64,000 nt of DNA from Salinigranum halophilum. GTDB taxonomy: Archaea; Halobacteriota; Halobacteria; Halobacteriales; Haloferacaceae. A model generated the notes under the pieces. That model made no database searches, was not told the DNA's origin, and saw only the letters and a list, made by a program, of their open reading frames with translations. Shown one piece after another: positions 35,991 through 44,950 of the stretch. The position numbers and the translations under genes were made by a program. The DNA lies in the NCBI RefSeq assembly GCF_007004735.1, contig NZ_SSNL01000006.1:1-64000 (forward strand), written 5' to 3'. Within the stretch, counting starts at the first letter, position 1. Each line of letters starts with the position of its first letter.

Positions 35991-36482
35991 CGTGCCCCGA
36001 CCGGGACGGTGGTGGGTGACCGCGTCTCGTAGGATGACTGGCGGTTCAGTCGTCGGCCGCGAGTCATCCCCGTCGAACCGACGGTGAAACCTATTTCAGT
36101 TACGTCGCCACGGGCTGGCTCGGGCGGCCGAGTCGTATTGTGAACTCACCCCACACAGTGTCACTACTGTTCGGTGGACATCTCACCGAAGGCACGCCCT
36201 GTACTGGGTGGACCGAACGGAACCCATTCGAATATCGCTAACGTGTCCTCCGTATTGGGTCGTGTCACGCCCGAGACCATATTATTATCAAATATGATTT
36301 TCAACGCACAACAGTTACCACCGAAGCGGCGAAACCACGAGAGCAATGGGATCCAGAGCGCTTCGAATCGGTGCCCTCCCACGACCTCTGGGCCTGTCGC
36401 TCCCGGTCCGTCCGTGGCCGTGCCCGGTGTCGTCGGACACCGGTTCGGGCTCGACCGCGCACCCGCAGTGGCGGTGGTGTGC
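35991..36482. other. Intergenic region upstream of the pilin-like operon
   Basis: 492 bp without a supported gene. An AT-rich stretch at 36279-36299 (catattattatcaaatatg) is the best promoter candidate for the operon starting at 36483, which would give a leader of about 150 nt. Confidence 0.4.
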
Positions 36483-36923
36483 ATGAGTGACCGTGCGCAG
36501 ACGACACACGACTACGCGGTCGGCATCAGCGTGTTCCTCCTCACCGTCGCGTTCGTCTTCGCGTACGTTCCGTCCGCACTCGGTGCGGTCGGCGACGGAA
36601 CCACGGGGGCGGACGCCGCGACAGCCGACCGCCTCGCGACGGAACTGGTCGCCGAGTTGTCCGTCGACGACTATCCGAACCGACTCAACGACTCGTCGGT
36701 GTCGACCTTCTTCGCCTCGGGGTCGATGGCGACAGTGCGCACCGACTACGACCTCCGGGAGTCGACGTACGCGAACGTCACCCTCGAGTACGCGAACGGG
36801 AGCGTCGTGACGGGACGAGACGTCCACGCGGGTGCGTCCTACGCGGACCAGCGGGCCGCGACGATGACGCGGATGGTCGTCGTCGACGACGTTCGCTACC
36901 GGCTGGTGGTGAGGGTATGGTGA
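36483..36923 (+). CDS. DUF7287-like pilin-related protein
   Basis: 146 residues from ATG 36483 (MSDRAQTTHDYAVGISVFLL). A short polar N-terminus followed by one helix (12-32) is the type IV pilin-like plan: anchored N-terminal helix, external C-terminal domain. VSTFFASGSMATVRTD and TMTRMVVVDDVRYRLVVRVW are typical family ends. First gene of an operon; it overlaps the next gene by 7 bp (ATGGTGA). Probably part of an archaeal Tad/type IV pilus-like assembly. Confidence 0.7.
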   Translation: MSDRAQTTHDYAVGISVFLLTVAFVFAYVPSALGAVGDGTTGADAATADRLATELVAELSVDDYPNRLNDSSVSTFFASGSMATVRTDYDLRESTYANVTLEYANGSVVTGRDVHAGASYADQRAATMTRMVVVDDVRYRLVVRVW

Positions 36924-37564
36924 CCACCGACGACCGCGGACAGGCGTTCACCCTGGAGGGCTTCGTCGCCTCGATCGTGCTGCTGTCTGCGGTCCTCTTC
37001 GCACTGCAGGCGACTGTCATCACCCCGACGTCCGGCGGGCAGGTCTCGGAGTCGACGCGTGGACAGCTGTCGACCGAGGCGAGCGACCTCATGGACGCCC
37101 TCGCCGACGACCCCGAGACGAACTTCGCGAACGCCATCCGACGCTGGGATGCGACCGGACAGGTGTTCGACGGTGCCGTCGACGACTCGTCCGGATACGG
37201 CTCCGAGGGACCCCCACCGGAGCTGTTCGACGAGGCGTTCGAGGAGACGTTCACCGAACGTGGCTACACGTACAACCTCGTCTTCCACTACCGCGGCGGG
37301 AACGTCTCGGACCTGAACGACGGCGGAGGAACGCTCGCACTGGTGTACCGTGGCCCTCCCGCACCGGACGCCGTCTCGGTGAGTCAGACGGTCACGCTGT
37401 TCGATAACACCACGCTCGACCAGGAGGTCAACAACGACGACCGACAGCTCTGGGAGTACGACACCGACCCGTCCGACGGCGACGACGGCTACTTCCCGAT
37501 TCCGGATGCCGCCCCGCGGAGCCGGCTGTACAACGTGGTGGAGGTGCGTCTGACCGTATGGTGA
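36917..37564 (+). CDS. DUF7288-like pilin-related protein
   Basis: 215 residues. DDRGQAFTLEGFVASIVLLS, then an N-terminal helix to about 38, and an external domain with TRGQLSTEASDLMDALAD and GYTYNLVFHYRGG. GQAFTLEGFVAS resembles the prepilin cleavage region (G then F/E at +5). It overlaps both neighbours by 7 bp with the same ATGGTGA arrangement, so translation is coupled. Confidence 0.7.
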   Translation: MVTTDDRGQAFTLEGFVASIVLLSAVLFALQATVITPTSGGQVSESTRGQLSTEASDLMDALADDPETNFANAIRRWDATGQVFDGAVDDSSGYGSEGPPPELFDEAFEETFTERGYTYNLVFHYRGGNVSDLNDGGGTLALVYRGPPAPDAVSVSQTVTLFDNTTLDQEVNNDDRQLWEYDTDPSDGDDGYFPIPDAAPRSRLYNVVEVRLTVW

Positions 37565-38523
37565 CCGTGCTCGACGACGACGCCGGACAGCTCATCCTCG
37601 TCGGGGGAATCGCGCTCGCGTTCGTCGTCATCGCGCTCGCGCTGGCGTTCAACGGCGCACTCTTCGCCGACTCGCTCGCGGACTCGACGGCCAGAGCCGA
37701 CCTCGACGTGTCGGAACAGGTCGACCGACAGGCCGCTCGCGACGCTCCCCGGTTGCTCCTGTATCTCAACCACCGAACCCCGTACGCGGACGTCGGAACG
37801 CTCGACGAGGCGGTGACGGCCAACGTCTCGACGTACACCCGGTTGACCACCGAGACCCGACTGCAGTCCAGACCGGGCGTGGTGAACGTGACGCTCGTCA
37901 ACCGGACGTACGGCACGCGCGTGCTGCAGTCCACCGACGGCCCGTTCACCGAGGACGGCTCGGTCGGCGGTGACCCGAGTTGGCAGCCCGTCGACGACCG
38001 ACGGGCGGTCGGGTGGGCCGTCCTCAACCTCGACGCCGCGAACGTGACGGACGCAGACGGCGCGGACCGGTTCACGATCGAACTCCGAGACGGCGTCGGG
38101 AACTCGGCGACGCTGTACCTCTCGCGGAACACGACGACGGGCGACGACTCGCGAACGGTCGACGTGGAGACGGTGCTCTCGAGCGGGAACGGAACGGCAC
38201 CGACGCCGTGTGCGCCGTCACAGGGACGACTGCTGCTCGACCTGCGGGACGGGTCGAGCTACGGCGGCGGGTGCACGTTCAATCTGACCGGACCGCTCGA
38301 TGGCCCGTACGAGGTCCGATTCACGAACGGGGACGCCGCGACCGGCACGTACGCGTTCGTCACGTCCGGGTCGCCACCCAACACGCTCGCGGCGGGGTCG
38401 TACGCGTGCCCCCTGCCGAAACCGTGTAACGCGCCCGTCGTCTGGGAGGCGACGGTCGTGACGTCGTACGAGACGGGGACGGCGACGACCACGAACAACC
38501 GGACCGTCGAGGTGTACTCGTGA
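37558..38523 (+). CDS. DUF7261-like pilin-related protein
   Basis: 321 residues. MVTVLDDDAGQLILVGGIAL and a helix to about 38 are followed by a long extracellular beta-rich domain with many NxT/S sites (NVSTYT, NVTLVNRT, NLTGP). DAGQLILVGG is the usual opening of this haloarchaeal family. It overlaps the next gene start (GTG 38520) by 4 bp. Confidence 0.7.
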   Translation: MVTVLDDDAGQLILVGGIALAFVVIALALAFNGALFADSLADSTARADLDVSEQVDRQAARDAPRLLLYLNHRTPYADVGTLDEAVTANVSTYTRLTTETRLQSRPGVVNVTLVNRTYGTRVLQSTDGPFTEDGSVGGDPSWQPVDDRRAVGWAVLNLDAANVTDADGADRFTIELRDGVGNSATLYLSRNTTTGDDSRTVDVETVLSSGNGTAPTPCAPSQGRLLLDLRDGSSYGGGCTFNLTGPLDGPYEVRFTNGDAATGTYAFVTSGSPPNTLAAGSYACPLPKPCNAPVVWEATVVTSYETGTATTTNNRTVEVYS

Positions 38524-40538
38524 GTCGCGCCGACGTGTTCTGGACGGCGGACCGTGGGGTCGCGACGACCGTCAACTACGTCCTCGCGATCGCGATCACG
38601 ACCGTCCTCATCAGCAGCCTCCTCGTCGCGGCCGCGGGGTACGTCGACGACCGCCGAGAGCGGGCGGCCCGGGCGGAACTGGAGACGGTCGGGAGTTCGC
38701 TGGCCGCCGATATCGCCGAGGCGGACCGCCTCAGCCGACAGGGGATGGACGTGACCCTCCGCGCGCGTCAGCCCGAACTCTCAGCGGCCGACAGCTACAC
38801 GGCCACCCTCACCACCGACTGCCCCGCCGGACAGGACGCCTGTCTCGAGCTGCAGAGTTCGGGCCCGACGGTGACCGTCGTCGTTCCCGTCACTAACGAG
38901 ACGCCGCTCTCGCTCGGCTCGATGGCCGGTGGCTGGCAGGTGTCTTCAGCCGGGACCGGCGCGGCGGTCGCCCCGCCCCGAACGAGTACGGTCGGGCCCA
39001 ACATCGGTATCGGCCGGGGCGTCTCCGGGCGTCCCTCGGCCCGCGACATCGTCGACCCGACGAACCGGGCACCGATTCCCGGGTTCGCCTACGACCCGTA
39101 CATCCCGTTCCCGAACGAGACGGTCCTGTTCGTCAACGACACGGCGGACCTCGACGGCAACCTGGATTCGTTCACCTGGGACTTCGGCGATGGGTCCCCG
39201 AAGACGAGCGGGGGCGTCGTCACTCACTCGTACGCGGAACCGGGGCGTTACACGGTGACGCTGACGGCGACAGACTCGGAGGGAGCGACCGACAACATCT
39301 CCAAACAGGTCGTCGTCTCCGGGCTCGTCTACCAGAAGGACGCACTCGCGTTCGACGAGGACGGCGACGGCTATCAGGGCGGGGTGAGTTTCGGTGTCCG
39401 CAACGACTTCGACGACCCGGTCTACATCGAGGACGTCCTCGTCGACCCGACGGCCGACGTCGCGACGGTGGGGTCGTTGAGCGACCGTGACGACCGGGAA
39501 CTGACGAGCGACGGCGTCGCCCGCGAGAGCGTCGAGGTGTACGTGGGTGCCAACGACCCCGGCTGGGTCGACTACGGCCAGGACGGCGACACGGACACGA
39601 CCGCCGGGATGACACTCGCCTCGGGCGGCCAGCTCGTCTCGCTGAGCGACGACCAGTCGTCGCCGCAGGTCGAATCCGGCGACGACCGGGCGCGGCTCAC
39701 CCAGAACTCGGTCGCCACCATCGAGTTCACCGAGTTCCGTGAGGACGTCAGCATGGTCGGGCGGAACATCACCGTCGGCTTGCGGTACACGGTGAACGGA
39801 ACCTACTACGCCTCGCGCTTCGTCATCGAGCCGATCAGCGGGCCGAGCGCCGAGTTCGGCTTCGCCCCGTCGGACCCGACGGTCGGCAACCCCGTGACGC
39901 TCAACGCTGCGGGCTCGGACGACCCCCAGGGGGCCATCACCGCCTACGAGTGGCGCTTCGGCGACGGGTCGACCGGTACCGGTGAGACGGTCACGCACGA
40001 CTACGCCGACCCGGGCCTCTACATCGTCACCCTGACCGTCACGGACGACGACGGGTATCAGGACTCGACGACGCGGCTCGTGTTCGTCGAGGACAGCGAC
40101 GTCGTCTGGGCGGAGAACGTCAACGGCGACGAGTACACGTCCCAGGACGGCGTCCGCTACGAGGACGACGCCGCCGGGTACAACGGCTGGTCGACGACGG
40201 AGCCAGTGGCGGACACGCAGGACGACTTCGTCTACCAGACGGGGGCGTACTACTGGAACGACGTCGTGTACGCTCAGAACGTCCCGAACGGCGAGTACGA
40301 GGTGACGCTCAAGCTCAACGACCCCGGCGACTTCGGGCGGATGGACGTCGAGATGGAGGGACAGCTCGCCGTCTCCAACCTCGACATCGACGAGGAGGCC
40401 GGTGGGTCCGACACGGCGCTCGACGTGACGCGAACCGTCGAGGTGACCGACGGACGACTCGAGATCCGGTTCGACCCCGACGACGGGGAGTACGCCCTCG
40501 TCTCCGGCATCGTGGTCAGGGAGGCCGACAATGCGTGA
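38520..40538 (+). CDS. DUF7266-like pilin fused to two PKD domains and a malectin-like domain
   Basis: 672 residues from GTG 38520. DRGVATTVNYVLAIAITTVL (15-35) and a helix form the pilin-like anchor with a coiled linker to about 75. A first PKD domain lies near 190-265 (FTWDFGDGSPK, HSYAEPGRYTVTL) and a second near 440-520 (YEWRFGDGSTG, HDYADPGLYIVTLTV). The last 140 residues look like a malectin-type carbohydrate-binding fold (VWAENVNGDEYTSQDG, GEYEVTLKLNDP). A region of about 170 residues between the PKD domains is family-specific. Likely a pilus tip or adhesin subunit. Confidence 0.7.
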   Translation: MSRADVFWTADRGVATTVNYVLAIAITTVLISSLLVAAAGYVDDRRERAARAELETVGSSLAADIAEADRLSRQGMDVTLRARQPELSAADSYTATLTTDCPAGQDACLELQSSGPTVTVVVPVTNETPLSLGSMAGGWQVSSAGTGAAVAPPRTSTVGPNIGIGRGVSGRPSARDIVDPTNRAPIPGFAYDPYIPFPNETVLFVNDTADLDGNLDSFTWDFGDGSPKTSGGVVTHSYAEPGRYTVTLTATDSEGATDNISKQVVVSGLVYQKDALAFDEDGDGYQGGVSFGVRNDFDDPVYIEDVLVDPTADVATVGSLSDRDDRELTSDGVARESVEVYVGANDPGWVDYGQDGDTDTTAGMTLASGGQLVSLSDDQSSPQVESGDDRARLTQNSVATIEFTEFREDVSMVGRNITVGLRYTVNGTYYASRFVIEPISGPSAEFGFAPSDPTVGNPVTLNAAGSDDPQGAITAYEWRFGDGSTGTGETVTHDYADPGLYIVTLTVTDDDGYQDSTTRLVFVEDSDVVWAENVNGDEYTSQDGVRYEDDAAGYNGWSTTEPVADTQDDFVYQTGAYYWNDVVYAQNVPNGEYEVTLKLNDPGDFGRMDVEMEGQLAVSNLDIDEEAGGSDTALDVTRTVEVTDGRLEIRFDPDDGEYALVSGIVVREADNA

Positions 40539-40623
40539 CGGACGGGATGCGTGGGGCCGCTCCCTGCCGAGCGACTGCGCCGCTCGGCGTCGCTGCACCG
40601 ACACCGGAGGTGTGACACGGTGA
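40531..40623 (+). CDS. 30-codon coupled micro-ORF between two pilin genes
   Basis: ATG 40531 overlaps the end of the DUF7266-like gene, and its TGA (40621-40623) overlaps the GTG start at 40620. The product starts MRDGRDAWGRSLPSD and has a Cys-rich, basic end. It could keep ribosomes moving from one gene to the next. A chance ORF cannot be excluded. Confidence 0.25.
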   Translation: MRDGRDAWGRSLPSDCAARRRCTDTGGVTR

Positions 40624-41354
40624 CGCTCGGACGACGGCTCGCCGGCGGGGACGACCGTGCGGTCAGCGACACCATCTCGTTCGTCCTCGTCTTCGGACTG
40701 GTCATCACCGGCGTCGGGCTCGTCTCCGTGTTCGGCATGTCGGCACTGACGGACGCGAAGGACGGGGTGAGTGCGGAGGCGGCCGAACGGGGGTTCGTCA
40801 CGCTCGCGACGGACATCGACGACCTGGAGACAGCACAGAGCCCGGTCCGCACGAGCGAGCTCTCACTGACCGACGCGGAGATGGCGGTGACGGGCGGGCC
40901 CACCGTCGACGTCGCCGTCGGGAACACCTCGTTCGCGGAGACGCTCCAACTGGGCGCACTGGAGTACCGGACCGCGGCCACGACAGTGTCGTACGCGGGC
41001 GGAGGCGTGTTTCGGACCCAGGCCGGGGGGACCGTGGTCGTCTCTCCGCCGTCGGTCCGTTGCACGCCGGCGTACGCCACACTCTCGCTCGTCCGCCTGA
41101 CCGTCGACGGCTCGAACGCCGTCGGTGGAGGGACGACTGCCGTCGCGGTCACGCGGTCGGAGACGACGCTCGTGTTCCCCGAGACGCGCACGGCCCAGCA
41201 CGTGACGAACGTCTCCGTCACGACGTCCGACCCGCGGTGGCGGCAGTACTTCGCGTCACAGTCGGGGTGGGCCAGCACGGGCCCCGACACGAGCACGTGT
41301 ACGACCGACCGCGTCTACGTGCGAACGACGACCGTGTCGGTCGACCTGGAGTGA
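40620..41354 (+). CDS. DUF7289-like pilin-related protein
   Basis: 244 residues from GTG 40620, preceded by GGAGGTG about 10 nt upstream, a Shine-Dalgarno that decides the start. DDRAVSDTISFVLVFGLVIT is the classic haloarchaeal pilin-like opening, with a helix to about 40. The external domain has repeated short strands with YAGGGVFRTQAGGTVVV. The same YxGGGxFR strand occurs in the vWA protein next to it. Member of the same operon. Confidence 0.7.
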   Translation: MTLGRRLAGGDDRAVSDTISFVLVFGLVITGVGLVSVFGMSALTDAKDGVSAEAAERGFVTLATDIDDLETAQSPVRTSELSLTDAEMAVTGGPTVDVAVGNTSFAETLQLGALEYRTAATTVSYAGGGVFRTQAGGTVVVSPPSVRCTPAYATLSLVRLTVDGSNAVGGGTTAVAVTRSETTLVFPETRTAQHVTNVSVTTSDPRWRQYFASQSGWASTGPDTSTCTTDRVYVRTTTVSVDLE

Positions 41355-41360
41355 GTCCTC

Positions 41361-43640
41361 ATGAACGACCAATCAGCTTCGACGAACGCGGACGAGTCGG
41401 CCGAGACGACGCTTTCCGAGCGGTTCCCAGCGGCGAGGGGGAGCGAATGGCGTCGAGAGACGAGGGCGGCGAGTGAGACGGTCGGAACCGCCCTCCTGAT
41501 CGGCATGGTGTTGACCAGTGTCGTCATCATCTCGGTCGCCGGTGCGGGCGTGCTCCAGTCGCTACAGACCGATATCGACCAGGAGGAGACCGAGGTCGGA
41601 GTCAGAGAGGTCGACAGCCGGCTCTCGTCGCTCGCAGGGGGTGGGGCGACGTCGGCGGAGCTCTCGTTCTCACAGAAGTCGGTCCAGTCGGTCACGGTGA
41701 AGAACGGGTCCGCGGGCGGGGCGGTCCACGTCTCTCTCAACGGGGGGACCTGCAACGTCACCCTCCCGATGAGTTCGATTCGATACGACGAACGCGGGCA
41801 GACGACCGTGTACGAGGGCGGCGGGATATTCAGGGTCTCCGACGACGGTCTCGGTGTCGCGGTCGTCTCACCGCCCGACATCACGGTCGAGGAGGGAACG
41901 GTCGACATCACGACGCTGAACCTCACGAGCGGGGTCGGGAGCGACCGCGCGACGGTCACCAAACGCGGGGCGTTCTCGGCCACCCAGAGTGCGGAGTTCG
42001 AGTACGAGTTGTTCAACAGCGCGGACGAGTGCCGCCGCCCGGACAACGCGACGGTCGCCGTCACCAGCGACTACTACCGCGGCTGGGCGAAGTATCTCGA
42101 ACAGGAGACCGGGACGACGGCGACGGTCGACCCGGCCACCTCGACGGCCGAAGTAACGCTGTCGAGTGCAGCCCTCCCCGAGAGCACCAACGACAGCCTC
42201 AACGCGGTGGTCAACCTCTCGGACCCGTCGATAGCCACCGTCGACAGAGCCCAGGGGACGATCAAGGTGGACAAGAACGTCTCGAACCAGTACACGGCAA
42301 CGGCCCGTCCGCTCGCGGAGGGCATCCAGGTGAGTTCGGTCAAGAAGTTCGAGACGAACGTCGCCTACCGGCGACCAATCACGGTCGTGTTCGTCTTCGA
42401 CGAGTCGGGGTCGATGAACTACGACGACGACCGCGGGCGGTACTGTACGGAGTCGTACCTCAACCCAATCAACGGGCCCGGGAACCGGTGGGGACAGACC
42501 AACGACCCGGCGTGTACGACCCGGATGGACCGCGCGCAAGACGCCGCGAAGGCGTTCGTGAGTCTCATGAACGAATCCCGAGACCGCGGCGGCGTCGTCG
42601 GCTTCTCGAGCAGCGAGTACACGCGCTACGTGACCACGCCGAACGGGCAGTACGTCACCGACGAGTTCGGCGCGACGGGACTCAACGGCAGTATCGACCA
42701 GCTGGTGACCGGCGGCGGGACCGAAAGCGCAACCGGCCTTCGCCGCGCGAACGTCGTTCACGACCTCAAAGGCGAGAGTGCCGGCCAGCGCATCGTGATC
42801 TTGCTGAGCGACGGGCAGGACGACACCACCGCACCGGACCCGCTCGACGAGGCCGAAATCGCGGCCGAGAACGACATCACGATTCACACGGTCGGCTTCG
42901 GCGACGGGGCCGACAACGCCACGCTCGAATCGATCGCCGACGAGACGGGGGGGACGTACTCCTACGCGGCGACGGACGACGACCTCGACGACGTCTTCAC
43001 CGAGGTGTTCGCGACGATCGCGGAGACGGACGTCATCGTGAACGAACCGGTGGCGCTGGACGCCGGTGTCGGCGGGAAGGTGTTCAGGCCGTCTCTCGGG
43101 GGGAACGCGGACTACGTCGCAACGGCCGGCGGGAACGTGAACGTGAACGACCCGACCGCACCGGCGTTTCGGTTCTCGATGACCGCCGACGACGGTAACG
43201 TCGTCGAAATGAACGCGACCACGTACGACTGTGAGGAGTACGAGGTGACTAGTATCGTCCAGGAGAACGGGACGAGCGAAGACCTCGTGGAGTTACGCTG
43301 TGCGGAGATCGACGAATCGTCGGCCACCACGATTCCCCCCTCGAACGTGAGTGTCTACCTCGACGGCGACGACGCCGGTCCCGTCATCAACGAGTCGAGC
43401 GCGTGGTGGGACGGCGATATCCGGAACGACACGTTCGCACAGGGCGACAGCGACGCACTGGTCGACGCGACCGATACGTTCACACTCGCGAGTAACCAGG
43501 CAGTCGTCGTCTTCGAGTTCGGAGCCAACGACCGGGCACCGAAGCGGCTCGTCATGCTGTACGAGATCGGCATCTCCGAGGACACCGCCACCGCGAACGT
43601 CGTCAACATCGACGTGACGACCGCCGACGTCGACGAGTGA
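41361..43640 (+). CDS. Pilin-like protein with von Willebrand factor A domain
   Basis: 759 residues. An N-terminal region to 35, then ASETVGTALLIGMVLTSVVI (pilin-like helix) and a DUF7289-like domain with YEGGGIFRVSDDG. The vWA domain begins VVFVFDESGSMN (about 343-354), the DxSxS metal-binding motif, and includes VGFSSSEYTRYV and IVILLSDGQDDTT. An insert with many Cys and Tyr (RGRYCTESYLNP) lies after the MIDAS motif. The last 200 residues are beta-rich. Likely the adhesive or major surface subunit. Last gene of the operon. Confidence 0.8.
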   Translation: MNDQSASTNADESAETTLSERFPAARGSEWRRETRAASETVGTALLIGMVLTSVVIISVAGAGVLQSLQTDIDQEETEVGVREVDSRLSSLAGGGATSAELSFSQKSVQSVTVKNGSAGGAVHVSLNGGTCNVTLPMSSIRYDERGQTTVYEGGGIFRVSDDGLGVAVVSPPDITVEEGTVDITTLNLTSGVGSDRATVTKRGAFSATQSAEFEYELFNSADECRRPDNATVAVTSDYYRGWAKYLEQETGTTATVDPATSTAEVTLSSAALPESTNDSLNAVVNLSDPSIATVDRAQGTIKVDKNVSNQYTATARPLAEGIQVSSVKKFETNVAYRRPITVVFVFDESGSMNYDDDRGRYCTESYLNPINGPGNRWGQTNDPACTTRMDRAQDAAKAFVSLMNESRDRGGVVGFSSSEYTRYVTTPNGQYVTDEFGATGLNGSIDQLVTGGGTESATGLRRANVVHDLKGESAGQRIVILLSDGQDDTTAPDPLDEAEIAAENDITIHTVGFGDGADNATLESIADETGGTYSYAATDDDLDDVFTEVFATIAETDVIVNEPVALDAGVGGKVFRPSLGGNADYVATAGGNVNVNDPTAPAFRFSMTADDGNVVEMNATTYDCEEYEVTSIVQENGTSEDLVELRCAEIDESSATTIPPSNVSVYLDGDDAGPVINESSAWWDGDIRNDTFAQGDSDALVDATDTFTLASNQAVVVFEFGANDRAPKRLVMLYEIGISEDTATANVVNIDVTTADVDE

Positions 43641-43661
43641 GGGCCCGGCGGTCGCCGGCGC

Positions 43662-44834
43662 TCAGCTCCGAAGCGCGTCCACGGGCCGCTCGCTCGCCGC
43701 TCGCCACGCCGGGTACGCGCCGGCGAGCAGGCTCGTCCCGACCCCGAACGCGACCGCACCGAGCAGGTATAGCATCGCCGTGCGACTGAACGCCAGCGGG
43801 TCGCCGAGGAACACCGCGTTCGCGACCATCGTGGCGGCGAGGGCGATGACGAATCCACCGCCCGCACCGATGGCACCCAGGAGTGCCGCCTCCGCCAGCA
43901 GGATGCGGACGATATCGCCCTTGGTGTAGCCGACAGAGCGCAGGACGCCGATCTCCTCGCGACGCTTGATGACGGCCATGAGCATCGTGTTCGCGATGGA
44001 GACACCGGCCACCAGGAGCGAGATGCCGCCCAGCCCCACGAGGAAGAGGTTGATGCCGTTCACGATGGTCTGAAACAGCCGAACGAGCGACGTGAGTTCG
44101 AACACCAGCAGGCGGTCCTCCCGGTCGTTGAACCGCTCGCGGAGCGCCGTCGCGACGCGCTCGGCCCGCTCGACGGAGGTCGTCGTGATGCGCACCTGAC
44201 TGTACTGTCGGTTCTGCGCCTCTTCGATGGGGAGGAACACCTCGCTCACGCCGAACGACTGCGTGGGCTCGAGCACCGCGACCACCCGGTAGGCGCGTTC
44301 GGTCTCGGTCGCGTTCGCCCCCTCGCCGGACGACTGGACCAGTTTGACGCGGTCGCCGGGCTGGACGCCGTGCTCGGTCGCGAACGCCGCCGAGACGACC
44401 GCTCGCTGGCGCCAGTTCGCCGGGAACTCGCCCGCACCGATGTCGTACTGGACCCGCGGGTCGTCGAGATAGGTGACCGATACCTGTTCGCGTCTGCCCG
44501 CGCGCTCGACGTACTCCATCGACTGCTCTTTCGTCGCGACGATGCCGGCCGGGCCGACCACCTCCTCGATACTGACGAGGTCTTCGCGGTCGAAGTACTG
44601 CTGTTCCTTGTCGGGGCCCGGCGAGAGGAAGACGTTCGTCGCGCCCTGGCTCTGGATGCTGTCGAGTTGGCTCTGCTTGAACGCCGCCCCGCCAGCGCCG
44701 ATGGTGCCGATGGCGACGACCCCAATGAGGATTGCCGCCGCGGCGAGGATCGACCGGACCTTCGCCCGCGAGACGTTCCGCCGTGCGATGACGAGTCGCG
44801 GGAAGCGGCCGGCGAGCCGAGAGAGCCAGTTCAC
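43662..44834 (-). CDS. MacB/FtsX-type ABC transporter permease (second)
   Basis: 390 residues from GTG 44834. N-terminal basic segment and helix (19-48), a large extracytoplasmic MacB-PCD-like domain (50-265), then three C-terminal helices (about 270-300, 320-345, 350-375) of the FtsX fold. RREEIGVLRSVGYTKGDIVR is the coupling-helix signature and PAWRAASERPVDALRS the typical end. Its start overlaps the stop of a 39-codon ORF. Works with the other permease and the ATPase as a mechanotransmission-type transporter. Confidence 0.82.
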   Translation of the reverse strand: MNWLSRLAGRFPRLVIARRNVSRAKVRSILAAAAILIGVVAIGTIGAGGAAFKQSQLDSIQSQGATNVFLSPGPDKEQQYFDREDLVSIEEVVGPAGIVATKEQSMEYVERAGRREQVSVTYLDDPRVQYDIGAGEFPANWRQRAVVSAAFATEHGVQPGDRVKLVQSSGEGANATETERAYRVVAVLEPTQSFGVSEVFLPIEEAQNRQYSQVRITTTSVERAERVATALRERFNDREDRLLVFELTSLVRLFQTIVNGINLFLVGLGGISLLVAGVSIANTMLMAVIKRREEIGVLRSVGYTKGDIVRILLAEAALLGAIGAGGGFVIALAATMVANAVFLGDPLAFSRTAMLYLLGAVAFGVGTSLLAGAYPAWRAASERPVDALRS

Positions 44835-44950
44835 GCGGCACCACCCCCAACGTCGCGTCCACGGACGGCGGGTCCCGCTCGCACGGGAGCCACCGTCTGC
44901 GCCGGTTCGGCCGCCACCACAGCCGACCGGGTCGTCCGTTCGTCAGACAT
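44831..44950 (-). CDS. 39-residue coupled small ORF between the two permeases
   Basis: ATG 44950 overlaps the upstream permease stop (TGATG). Its TGA (44831-44833) overlaps the next GTG start. The product begins MSDERTTRSAVVAAEP and is Ala/Val/Gly-rich. The overlaps at both ends suggest translational coupling. It may be a spacer rather than a functional peptide. Confidence 0.3.
   Translation of the reverse strand: MSDERTTRSAVVAAEPAQTVAPVRAGPAVRGRDVGGGAA

Noticed and set aside
38946-40604. A 552-codon minus-strand frame opposite the PKD-malectin gene
   Set aside because: The product is Val/Arg/Asp-rich without a start context or family. The plus strand codes for clear domains.
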